Source: Scytonema tolypothrichoides VB-61278
Lineage (GTDB): Bacteria; Cyanobacteriota; Cyanobacteriia; Cyanobacteriales; Nostocaceae
DNA length: 64,000 nucleotides
Reading direction: 5' to 3'
NCBI RefSeq assembly: GCF_000828085.3
Contig: NZ_JXCA02000016.1
Span: 774,948-838,947, forward strand
Shown: positions 56,284 to 64,000 of the stretch, in pieces
How positions within the stretch are numbered: position 1 is the first letter of the stretch
How the letters are laid out: every line of letters begins with the position of its first letter
Program-made: the position numbers and the translations under genes
The notes under the pieces: generated by a model
What the model was told of the DNA's origin: nothing
Database searches by the model: none
Seen by the model: the letters and a program-made list of their open reading frames with translations, nothing else

Positions 56284-56742
56284 TTATGTCTCCTTCGTCA
56301 AAACATCTCGACTCATCAATCGTCTGCGAAAACAGTAACGGCAATGACCTGCACAAGCTTGAGTCATAATTAACACTCCATTTTTGTCGTACTTATGCTG
56401 TAAACCTTGCAATACTGTAGAAAATTATTCTCCACTGGTATCAAGACTACCAGACTCATCTTTTTCCCATTCTGAAGGCAGCAATAACTGACGTAAAGGA
56501 TCATCGGGGTTTTGCCAGTCTACGAGTTCAGCATAGCCTAGAGGAACCATCATGGGGAAACTTTGCTTTGCTTGTGTGACGCGATACGCCTGCGGCGTCA
56601 AGCAAAGCTTATCGCGTTCTGCTGGCCATAAAGGTAACCAGTCCTCTGCTTTATGCGATCGCCTCAAACTCTCAATTAACTCCTCTTTCCAGCCTACTTC
56701 CGTTGAAATGTTGTGAAATGTATTGATATCTGTGTTTGTCAT
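56284..56742 (-). pseudogene. KamA-type radical SAM protein, truncated
   Basis: The 56742 frame gives a KamA-family N-terminus (WKEELIESLRRS, ELVDWQNPDDPLRQLLLP, GSLDTSGE), a TAA stop, and then, in frame, VLQGLQHKYDKNGVLIMTQA and CAGHCRYCFRRRLMSRDVL, which is the Fe-S motif CxxxCxxC, before a final stop. The rest of the enzyme (over 200 residues) is absent. About 20 residues (near DKLCLTPQAYRVTQAKQS) come from an inserted palindromic repeat that also occurs at 59374-59432. Lysine 2,3-aminomutase-like family; the substrate of this member is unknown. Confidence 0.88.
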
Positions 56743-57506
56743 TTCCCAAACTCTTAACAGGTGATAGGGATTTTTTGATTATCCCAAATTTTGAACTCCG
56801 TCCCTTGTTGATACAAATTATTTGCTGGCACTTATGTTGCCTGCTTGTTTCAACTGATAAGTCAATGCACACAGAGAGCTATTGTTTTTTTCTTGTCATC
56901 TATCTCTAAAATTTTGTTGTAATTACTATATCTGTAAACACCTGTATTTAAAGATATATTAAATTTTTATAAATGTTCCGGAAAGAATTTTTGGAAAAAT
57001 ACTCAGTATTTAAGGCAATCTATGATTGTTCTAAAATACTCTTTTAAAGATAGTGTAAAGTTACACTAGTATTTTTCAGGTTACTGTATAGTGTTATTGC
57101 TACTAGTCAAATGTTAATTGACTAGCAAACTATAGGATTTTCTACGCCTATTAAGACTGCTGCAAAAAACAGCTATTTTTTGTCTTTTTAAGCTAAAAGT
57201 TTTTTGCAGAATTAGTCGTAAGCCAAAACAACAAACTTGTTTTTGGTTCATTACAGTGGTTCAAGCATTGATAAAAAAAAGTCTTCGGCTACTACTCTTT
57301 TGCTCTTGAACAAATTGTTCAAGCTGTAGTCAGTCTGTAGTTTGAAGTGGGGTTTGAGGCTATATTCTGTAGGTTATCTCTATAAGATTCGGGACGACAC
57401 AAGTTTGACCGTCTGACAGTGTTGCTACTCAAATCTCAAAAATATCAAGACAACATGACCTTGCAAAACCTAGGTTTCAGGATTTGAAGTAACGAGGTAT
57501 AACCCA
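56743..57506. other. 764-bp intergenic region
   Basis: No gene seen. AT-rich. CTGCAAAAAAC (57160-57170) and GTTTTTTGCAG (57199-57209) form a 50-bp inverted repeat; TTGAACAAATTGTTCAAG (57306-57323) is a second palindrome that could be an operator. Both lie upstream of the amidase gene. Confidence 0.45.
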
Positions 57507-59294
57507 TTGATGAAACTTCTAAAACAATCACCTCTTCTAGCAGCTCAAGTTGTCATGCTAGGAATTTTTCCTACAGCAGTTCTGGCATCAACTTTCAAAC
57601 TAGAGGAAGCGACCATTCCTGATGTCAATGCTGCATTTGAGGCAGGTACTTTAACAAGTCAAGAACTCACACAAATGTACCTTGACCGAATTGCCACATA
57701 CGACCAAGCAGGACCAAAGCTCAATTCCATTGGTTTCGTCAATCCAAACGTGCTACAGGAAGCAGCGCAGTTAGATGCGTTGCGTACCCAAGGCACTATT
57801 CTCGGTCCACTGCACGGTATACCAGTGGTCGTGAAAGACTCGTACAATGTTAAGGGTTTGCCGACAACTAACGGCGTCGAGGCTTTCAAGTCGCTGATCG
57901 CGACGGAGGACGCCTTTGCTGTCAAGAAGCTTAAGGAAGCCGGAGCAGTCATCCTCGGGAAGGCAAATATGAGTACCTGGGCTTCTTCTTTGGATGGGGT
58001 GAGTGAGGCATATGGACCAGTCGTCAACCCATATGCACCTAACCTGAGTCCAGGTGGCTCTAGTAGTGGATCGGCAGTGTCAGTAGCAGCAAACCTGACG
58101 ATGTTTTCTATGGGTGGCGAGACTGGTGGTTCAATTCGTGTACCTAGCGCCTATGACTCAATAGTTGGTCTTAAGCCAAGTACTGGTTTAATTTCTGTTG
58201 ATGGGACTTGGCCTCTAGTTCCACAACAAGATGTCATAGGTCCAATGGCAAGAACGGTTGGAGATATTGCTATTGCTTTGAACACCTTAGTTGACTTTGA
58301 GCCGAACAAAGACCCGAACAACATCTGGAATCCATTTATTCCAGAAAAAATCCGCCAGGATTATACTAGTTTCCTTAGTGACACTTCGCTCCAAGGTAAG
58401 ACACTGGGCTTACCCAATGCTTACATTGGTAAGGGCGATCCCGAAAAGGAAGAAAGCTATCCCATAGATCCGCAGGTCGCCGCTGCATTCGAGCAGGCTA
58501 AGAAGGTATTACAAGAGCAAGGAGCAAAGCTAGTTGAAGTTGATATTCCTGCTTACACAAGCTCTTTTCCAGAAGAATACATCAGCTTTATCGGAAGTGG
58601 GCTACCAGCTCAGAATTTAGCATATTACTACGAACAGCTTATTAAGGGGTATAACGACGACGAAATTAAATCATTTGTGGATCTACGCAATATTGTCCCT
58701 CAAGATAACCCTTTTTACTCAAACCTCATTCAGCCGATCGCTAATATCATTGAGGCTGGAAATGCCAAGTCGTGGCAGGAGGTTCCAGAAGTAACCCAAG
58801 CGTTGCAGGCTCTTGCCAACTTTCGGACAGAAAAGTACGAGAACTTCATGACAGCAAACGGCATTGATGCCTTTGTTTTCCCGACGGTTGGCAACATCGT
58901 TCCGCCAAAGGAAAACCCATTTGCCAGGCTCTTTGGTTTTAACGAAGCAAACATTCTCGGTTTACCAGCTATTACAGTCCCAATGGGCTTTTCTCCTGAG
59001 GGAAGCCCGTTGTCTTTGCAGTTCTTAGGCAACTACTTCGGCGAAGCGGAGATCATCGGCTACGCATACGACTACGAGCTTGCCACAAAGTTTCGCCGTC
59101 CTCCTGTACTTGTGCCTGAGCCTACTACAGTATCTGCTCTGGTGTTGCTTGGTTTAGGATTCCTGACCTTTAGGCTCAAGCGTCGGCACCGCATCAAAAA
59201 GAATTCCTGGACTGTACACTACGAGCAAGTTCTGATTACGAAAGATGAAACGAAAGATAAAAATGCACTCTCAGAGTATATATCAGTTCGTTAA
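57507..59294 (+). CDS. Secreted amidase with PEP-CTERM anchor
   Basis: 595 residues. Signal peptide about 1-27. Amidase signature domain with catalytic Lys110 (VVKDSYN), Ser in PGGSSSGSA (183-190) and Ser209 in ETGGSIR. Relatives hydrolyse C-N bonds of amides or peptide ends. Near residue 535 is VPEPTTVSALVLLGLGF with a following KRRHR: a PEP-CTERM sorting signal, recognised by an exosortase that links the protein to the surface. Usually the protein ends a few residues after the basic cluster; here about 36 more polar residues follow, so the frame may have been extended by loss of a stop. An extracellular role in nutrient use is likely; the substrate is unknown. Confidence 0.9.
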   Translation: MMKLLKQSPLLAAQVVMLGIFPTAVLASTFKLEEATIPDVNAAFEAGTLTSQELTQMYLDRIATYDQAGPKLNSIGFVNPNVLQEAAQLDALRTQGTILGPLHGIPVVVKDSYNVKGLPTTNGVEAFKSLIATEDAFAVKKLKEAGAVILGKANMSTWASSLDGVSEAYGPVVNPYAPNLSPGGSSSGSAVSVAANLTMFSMGGETGGSIRVPSAYDSIVGLKPSTGLISVDGTWPLVPQQDVIGPMARTVGDIAIALNTLVDFEPNKDPNNIWNPFIPEKIRQDYTSFLSDTSLQGKTLGLPNAYIGKGDPEKEESYPIDPQVAAAFEQAKKVLQEQGAKLVEVDIPAYTSSFPEEYISFIGSGLPAQNLAYYYEQLIKGYNDDEIKSFVDLRNIVPQDNPFYSNLIQPIANIIEAGNAKSWQEVPEVTQALQALANFRTEKYENFMTANGIDAFVFPTVGNIVPPKENPFARLFGFNEANILGLPAITVPMGFSPEGSPLSLQFLGNYFGEAEIIGYAYDYELATKFRRPPVLVPEPTTVSALVLLGLGFLTFRLKRRHRIKKNSWTVHYEQVLITKDETKDKNALSEYISVR

Positions 59295-59373
59295 TGGATG
59301 AGTGCACTATAGGTGCAATGACTCTGTACCACTGGTCTCACCGCACGGAAGTGTCCTCCCCAACCTACAATAT

Positions 59374-59432
59374 AGGGAAACTTTGCTTTGCTTGTATGAT
59401 GCTTAACGCCTGCGGCGATAAGGGTAACCAGT
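59374..59432. repeat. Repeat unit also inserted in the KamA remnant
   Basis: GGAAACTTTGCTTTGCTTGT to CGCCTGCGGCG and GGTAACCAGT. The same string with small changes lies at 56554-56645. Next to it, CTGTAGGGTG/CACCCTAC (59434-59460) forms a hairpin past the end of the glycosyltransferase gene. Confidence 0.7.
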
Positions 59433-59475
59433 ACTGTAGGGTGAGGCAATGCCCACCCTACTTAATTCAAAAACT

Positions 59476-60666
59476 TTATAGCCAAGTCACTTGCGATCGC
59501 TCTTGCACCACCCGCTTGTACACATCCTCAGTTTGCTTAGCTAATTTAGACCAACTGAAGCGTCTTTCTAAATCTTCATAAGCGTTATCAACCAGCCATT
59601 GTCGATAACCTGGATTTTTCAATACTTCCAAAATACCCCAAGCCAAGGAATCTGGATTGTTTTTGTAAGTCACTACACCTGTTTTGGTATGTTGCACCAC
59701 TTCAGGGAAACCACCAGTATCAGAAACTACAACGGGAACGCGAGAGGCAAAGCTTTCTAATGCAACAATACCAAAGGGTTCATAAAGGCTGGGGAATACA
59801 GCACAATCGGCAATGGTTTGGAATTTATCTAAGTACTCATCAGATATAAAACCAGTAAAATAGCACTTATTCCAAATTCCCATATCCTTAGCTTGCTTTT
59901 TGAGATGGTCGGTATTACCGCCACCGATAATAACAAATTTAACGTAACCCCCCATTTCCGACAAGACTTTGGGAGCAGCACTCAGCAGTAAAGAGACACC
60001 TTTTTCATAGGTCATACGACCGACGTAGTAAACGATTTTCTCAGCATCTTCGGCAAATTGACGGCGAAAATCCAGAGCGTGAAAATCTTGATGGTGCTGT
60101 TTTTTTTCTGGTCGGATACCGTTATAGATAACATCAATTTTGTTCCACGGAGAGTGTAACGCCCGTTCTACTTCCCGCCGCATATAGTCAGTGCAAACGA
60201 TAATTCGCCAAGCGTTGAAAGCAAAAAGTTCTTCTTTGGCATTAATATAACGTTGAATATCAGTGTGAACACCGTTGTAGCGTCCGTATTCAGTTGCGTG
60301 AATAGTGGCAATAAGGGGGACTTTGAAGCTGTGCTTGAGGGCGATCGCCGCATCCCCAACAAGCCAATCATGCGCATGAATAATATCAAACGGTCCTTCC
60401 TCCAGCATCAACTTACCGCCGTGATGCCCAAAGCTTTGGTTCAGATTAACAACCCAATGAAAAAAGTCATTACCAGAAGCCACAGGTACACGATGAACCT
60501 TGACTCCTTCAACGATTTCATACATCGGTGCTTGACCAAACTCTGGTGTAATCAAGTGGATTTCATGTCCTAACTTGACCAGTTCCGGATATAACTCTGC
60601 CACATGACGAGCAATTCCCCCAACTATTCGCGGCGGAAACTCCCAACTTAACACCAATATCTTCAT
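59476..60666 (-). CDS. Glycosyltransferase family 4
   Basis: 396 residues from MKILVLSWEFPPRIVGGIARHV, ATG at 60666; an upstream start at 60726 would add 20 residues that do not match. GT-B fold. N-terminal Rossmann domain with HIITPEFG-like and HAHDWLVGDAAIALKH; C-terminal domain with VGRMTYEKGVSLLL and the GT4 EX7E motif in PSLYEPFGIVALESFA. Related to glycogen synthase and sucrose or lipid glycosyltransferases. It transfers a sugar from a nucleotide donor to an unidentified acceptor, perhaps for glycolipid or polysaccharide synthesis. Confidence 0.9.
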   Translation of the reverse strand: MKILVLSWEFPPRIVGGIARHVAELYPELVKLGHEIHLITPEFGQAPMYEIVEGVKVHRVPVASGNDFFHWVVNLNQSFGHHGGKLMLEEGPFDIIHAHDWLVGDAAIALKHSFKVPLIATIHATEYGRYNGVHTDIQRYINAKEELFAFNAWRIIVCTDYMRREVERALHSPWNKIDVIYNGIRPEKKQHHQDFHALDFRRQFAEDAEKIVYYVGRMTYEKGVSLLLSAAPKVLSEMGGYVKFVIIGGGNTDHLKKQAKDMGIWNKCYFTGFISDEYLDKFQTIADCAVFPSLYEPFGIVALESFASRVPVVVSDTGGFPEVVQHTKTGVVTYKNNPDSLAWGILEVLKNPGYRQWLVDNAYEDLERRFSWSKLAKQTEDVYKRVVQERSQVTWL

Positions 60667-60863
60667 AGACTTATATGCCCAACCCTTTACAAATCTATAA
60701 TTTTCTACATTTATCTCAAGATACAAGTTTGACTACTATAACAAGTCCCAAAATGGAATTTTTTTGATTTTTTGTAACATTGTTCCGAAAAAAGTAGTGG
60801 TAGAAAGACTTTCAGATAAAAAGTCAGAACTCAAAATTGTTTTTTTGGCTCTTGGTTTCTTTA

Positions 60864-62540
60864 TTATCTTGCCCTGTTTTGTGTTAATTCTCTCTCAAGT
60901 TGTTGGCGAAAAGCTAACCAAGCTGCTGTGGCTTGTGGATCAGGGGTTGCAGCTTTTTGAAGTAAAATAACGCCATCTCTAAAGTCAATCACTCCGTATT
61001 CCTGAGTCTTCGTCAGCTGGTCAAACAGTTGTACAAGTTCGCGTAAAAGGTTACGCTCTTCCTTAAATGCTGGTTGATACTGTTTTAACTGCAACAGATC
61101 TGCGATCGCATAATCAACTTTCATCACCTGACGTGCATCGTTTCGCAGTTCCAGTGCAGGTAAGCGAATGATTTCCCGGCGACTGGAAAGCTGAGGAACA
61201 AGATAAGTCGTTGCAGAGATACTAGCATCTGGTGGAATTTGTGCCAGCATTGGGCGAAACTGCAACACATGACCCCATTGTTGAGGTAAAGACACATACA
61301 CCAAAGGATTAAACGAATCTGGTAAGAGAAAATAGAATGCTCTATTTAAGCTAGAACTACTGGAAGTAAAGGAAAATAGTAAAGAAAGACTCAGACAAAC
61401 TGCCCAAAAACGGCGAAACGAGAGTTTAAATCTTTTTGGATGCTGTGACCACCAAAGAATCGCGCCGTAAAATAGTCCTGGAACCACAGTTAAAGCATAG
61501 CGAACATTGATTGCTAAAACTGTCTCTCCCTTTCCCAAAAAGAGTTTCAGCAAAGGGAACCCAGCCACCATCCAAGATGCAGGAGAAACCGCAGGTACAA
61601 AAGCCAACGGTAACCATTGTCCAAGTAAATACTTAATTGTCCGGTCTACTGGTGTGACAAGTTCTACAATCAATCGCCAAGGGTTGCTAATCATTCCCCA
61701 AATAATTTCTAGGGTGGAGGCTTCATCACCATCTGCAAATTGCCCAAATCGTTCCAACATAAACCGCCGAGAAATATCTTCAGAAAACAGTGGCATAATT
61801 GCATTGGTGAGAAGCAACATGTAACCAAAACTGAGAATACAAGCACCTAGTCCAGCGCGAGGAAAGCGTCTACTCAAAATCATGTAAACACCAACGCTGA
61901 ATAAATTCACACCAGCATCTTCCCGAACTGCCAAAATCAAAACTGCTAGCACCCAAAACAGCCACCACCAGCGCTTTTCGATTGCGAGTAACAAGCCAAA
62001 GACAAACAAGGGAATTTGGCTGATATCATGAAAGTTACTTAAGGTGGGACCAATAACAGCATTAGCAGCGTAAAAGCTAGCAGTTATCATCACTGCTAGT
62101 GGTGGTTCTAGATACTGTCGTGCTAGTACATACAAAACCAAACCCGCTGCGGTGATGAATATAACCTGTAAAACCCCTAAAGTTGCAGGAGATGGAAACA
62201 GGGCATATATTGGTAGCCAAAGTAACAATGCAGGAGTAAAGTGTTGACCAAGACGGTGATAATAGACTGTAGCAATTTCTCCAGAATGAACAACATTAGT
62301 AGAAAGACTTGAAGAAAGAGAACTTTGAAAGAATCGACCGTGAAGGTTATTCCAGAAAACTTGGTTAAAAATTCCTTGGTCAAAAGAGGCGTAAAAACTA
62401 TAGTAACGATTCAGGGTAAGTATCAGACAAAGAACAAAGAATACTGTTGCCAATGGCAAAACAAAATTAATATCAGTGCGTCTTTTTGAGTTAAACTTTG
62501 AAGTTATTCGCAGCTTGTTTCGTAATTTTGACAACATCAC
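60864..62540 (-). CDS. DUF2079 membrane protein
   Basis: 558 residues with about ten membrane helices. FDQGIFNQVFWNNLHGRFF is the diagnostic DUF2079 segment; DISQIPLFVFGLLLAIE and VLILAVREDAGVNLFS continue the domain. The family resembles GT-C type glycosyltransferases of the membrane in topology, so a role in sugar transfer is possible, but no function is established. The last ~150 residues are soluble. It runs in the same direction as the GT4 gene 197 bp away. Confidence 0.85.
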   Translation of the reverse strand: MMLSKLRNKLRITSKFNSKRRTDINFVLPLATVFFVLCLILTLNRYYSFYASFDQGIFNQVFWNNLHGRFFQSSLSSSLSTNVVHSGEIATVYYHRLGQHFTPALLLWLPIYALFPSPATLGVLQVIFITAAGLVLYVLARQYLEPPLAVMITASFYAANAVIGPTLSNFHDISQIPLFVFGLLLAIEKRWWWLFWVLAVLILAVREDAGVNLFSVGVYMILSRRFPRAGLGACILSFGYMLLLTNAIMPLFSEDISRRFMLERFGQFADGDEASTLEIIWGMISNPWRLIVELVTPVDRTIKYLLGQWLPLAFVPAVSPASWMVAGFPLLKLFLGKGETVLAINVRYALTVVPGLFYGAILWWSQHPKRFKLSFRRFWAVCLSLSLLFSFTSSSSSLNRAFYFLLPDSFNPLVYVSLPQQWGHVLQFRPMLAQIPPDASISATTYLVPQLSSRREIIRLPALELRNDARQVMKVDYAIADLLQLKQYQPAFKEERNLLRELVQLFDQLTKTQEYGVIDFRDGVILLQKAATPDPQATAAWLAFRQQLERELTQNRAR

Positions 62541-63067
62541 TTATTAACCTTGATTTAAGAAAACGGGGGAAAATATTTTAACAGTTATCAGTCATCAGTT
62601 ATCAGTTATCAGTTACCAAGTACCCGCAGTACCAAGTACTCGCAGTACCAGTTATCAGTTCTCAGTCCCTGTTCACTGTTTACTGTTGACTTATTTAAAA
62701 TACTAAATTATACAATTTTTTCCAAATAAAAAGAGTAGTTCTAAATAATTTGTCAGAACCTCTGTTTATGTCTTTTCTGCCCAAAGATTGCGGTAAGCCG
62801 CCCAGTGGGTACGGCCACGGCTGCGCCTAACGGGCGTCTACGTGTCTTTTGTGGTTTGTCAAAAAACTCTCAAAACTAAAATGTAATTGTTATATAAAAT
62901 ATCTATTTATAATTTTAAAAAAATGTAAAAAAATTATCTTTTTATGTTTTTAAAAACAGCAATTATTATATTAAGCAAATTTTTGGTTACGCAAAAACCT
63001 GAAAATGAGAAGGTTTTGGTAAGGATATTTGTCAAAAAATAAAAATTGACTGAGGAAAAAAATACTG
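62541..63067. repeat. Intergenic region with heptamer tracts
   Basis: ATCAGTTATCAGTT units and AGTACCCGCAGTACC at 62580-62695. A GC-rich repeat (GGGTACGGCCACGGCTGCGC, 62809-62828) follows, then an AT-rich stretch (62880-63060) that probably holds the subtilase promoter. Confidence 0.6.
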
Positions 63068-64000
63068 ATGTTTAGTCCTATTAGTAGTAACAGTTCTCTT
63101 TTTAATCAAGGGAAAAATATCACTTCTCTATCCTCAGTAAATACCTTTGATTGTAACAACAACTATAACGTCAACCTTAACGGTCATAGTAGCTTTAACT
63201 CAGGGAGCAATGACCTAGAAGATAACGCTCAAGAACAGTTTTTCAATGACAATGGGTACAGCTTCACCTCCGGTTATGGCTTAATAAATGCAGCAGCAGC
63301 AGTGGCTAAAGCAGCTGGTCAAAGTGCTTTTGCTGATGTTCCTAACCTTGGTGGTAATAATTGGGGTGCCGACCTTGTGAAGGCTCCAGAAGCCTGGGCA
63401 AAAGGATACACTGGTCAAGGTATGGTGGTTGCTGTTCTAGATACTGGGGTTGACTTTAACCACGATGACTTGAAGGATAATATCTGGACAAATTCAAAGG
63501 AAATTGCTGGTAATAGCATAGATGATGATGGCGATGGCTATATAGATGATGTGCATGGTTGGAACTTTGCTGACAACAACAACGATGTCTTAGATAGATA
63601 CGGTCATGGAACCCATGTCTCTGGTACTATTGCAGGAGAAAAAAATGATATTGGTGTGACTGGTATTGCCTACGATGCCAAAATTATGCCAGTCAAAGTC
63701 CTTAATGATGAAGGTTCAGGCTCTTATACTTCGATTTCTAATGGCATTTACTATGCCGTGGATCATGGAGCTAACGTGATTAATCTTAGTCTTAGTGGTG
63801 GTTCTCCTGACAGTACTCTAGAGAAAGCTCTCGAATATGCCAGCAGCAAAGGGGTGATTGTTGTTATGGCAGCTAGCAATGATAGTGGATTTCAACCAGA
63901 TTATCCAGCCCGCTATGCAGACAAATGGGGAATTGCAGTTGGAGCAGTTAATAAAAATAATAACATGGCTGGCTTCTCCAACAAAGCGGGAATCAATTCA
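63068..64000 (+). CDS. Subtilisin-like S8 protease, 3' end outside window
   Basis: 311 codons up to the edge. No signal peptide at the start; a low-complexity Ser/Asn-rich N-terminus about 1-60. Then GYGLINAAAAVAKAAGQ and a linker to the catalytic domain: Asp125 in VAVLDTGVDF and His180 in YGHGTHVSGT. A third region GVIVVMAASNDSG is the oxyanion-hole part, with Asn in AASND. The catalytic Ser lies downstream of 64000. The insert IDDDGDGYIDD after NSKEI is Asp-rich and may bind calcium. Family: cyanobacterial extracellular or surface subtilases. Very likely complete beyond the edge. Confidence 0.92.
   Translation, partial: MFSPISSNSSLFNQGKNITSLSSVNTFDCNNNYNVNLNGHSSFNSGSNDLEDNAQEQFFNDNGYSFTSGYGLINAAAAVAKAAGQSAFADVPNLGGNNWGADLVKAPEAWAKGYTGQGMVVAVLDTGVDFNHDDLKDNIWTNSKEIAGNSIDDDGDGYIDDVHGWNFADNNNDVLDRYGHGTHVSGTIAGEKNDIGVTGIAYDAKIMPVKVLNDEGSGSYTSISNGIYYAVDHGANVINLSLSGGSPDSTLEKALEYASSKGVIVVMAASNDSGFQPDYPARYADKWGIAVGAVNKNNNMAGFSNKAGINS

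Noticed and set aside
59294-59581. Frame starting where the amidase gene ends
   Set aside because: It reads through repeats and into the antisense of the glycosyltransferase gene.

Overview
The window looks like chromosome from a filamentous, probably heterocyst-forming cyanobacterium (Nostocales; a Scytonema, Tolypothrix or Brasilonema type is a guess). The reasons are many HIP1 palindromes (GCGATCGC), tracts of short tandem heptamers between genes, PipX/PipY, SepF, a PEP-CTERM protein, tocopherol genes and several eukaryote-like Ser/Thr kinases. No species can be named from sequence alone.

Layout. 1-522 is the start of an IS607-type transposase cut by the window edge. 770-6722 (minus) is the translation/transcription operon rimP-nusA-ylxR-infB, with a terminator-like hairpin just before rimP. 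7.0-11.4 kb holds an unknown membrane protein with a possible voltage-sensor-like helix pattern, an RTX remnant, a secreted peptidoglycan-binding protein and a Clp-fold protease. 11.8-17.7 kb is a signalling block: a WD40 kinase, a heme-binding HAMP sensor, a second kinase and a PhnD-type lipoprotein. 18.1-30 kb holds tRNA-Val(CAC), pipX-pipY, sepF, proC, a Ski2-like helicase, a MerR regulator, a pentapeptide protein, a YraN-family protein and queA. 30.1-34.2 kb holds the Ktr potassium uptake pair and two tocopherol genes.

34.3-41.4 kb is an accessory island: toxin-antitoxin genes (one toxin broken), a decayed AAA-WD40 gene, an intact 1.67-kb insertion sequence whose transposase appears to need a -1 frameshift, and a Ser/Thr kinase/ATPase gene broken by about 34 bp. 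41.9-53 kb is mostly ordinary: TPR, CobA-HemD, CoaE, a photolyase-like protein without its antenna domain, a HypX-type protein, a nuclease-like protein, a cysteine desulfurase, an RTX protein and an S41 protease. 53.3-56.8 kb is a gene graveyard (murJ, an ATP-grasp enzyme and a KamA-type radical SAM protein, all broken) around one intact toxin-antitoxin pair; the murJ remnant carries a 397-bp insertion that looks like an IS200/IS605 relic. 57.5-64 kb holds a secreted PEP-CTERM amidase, a GT4 glycosyltransferase, a DUF2079 membrane protein and the start of a subtilase.

No complete new system is proven here. The best candidates are the heme-HAMP/kinase/PhnD block, the possible voltage-sensor-like membrane protein, the isolated HypX, the hairpin leader of the rimP operon and the triple hairpin before merR. 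The clearest direct sequence results are the slippery heptamer with its re-joined transposase frame and the reconstructed histories of five or six pseudogenes.
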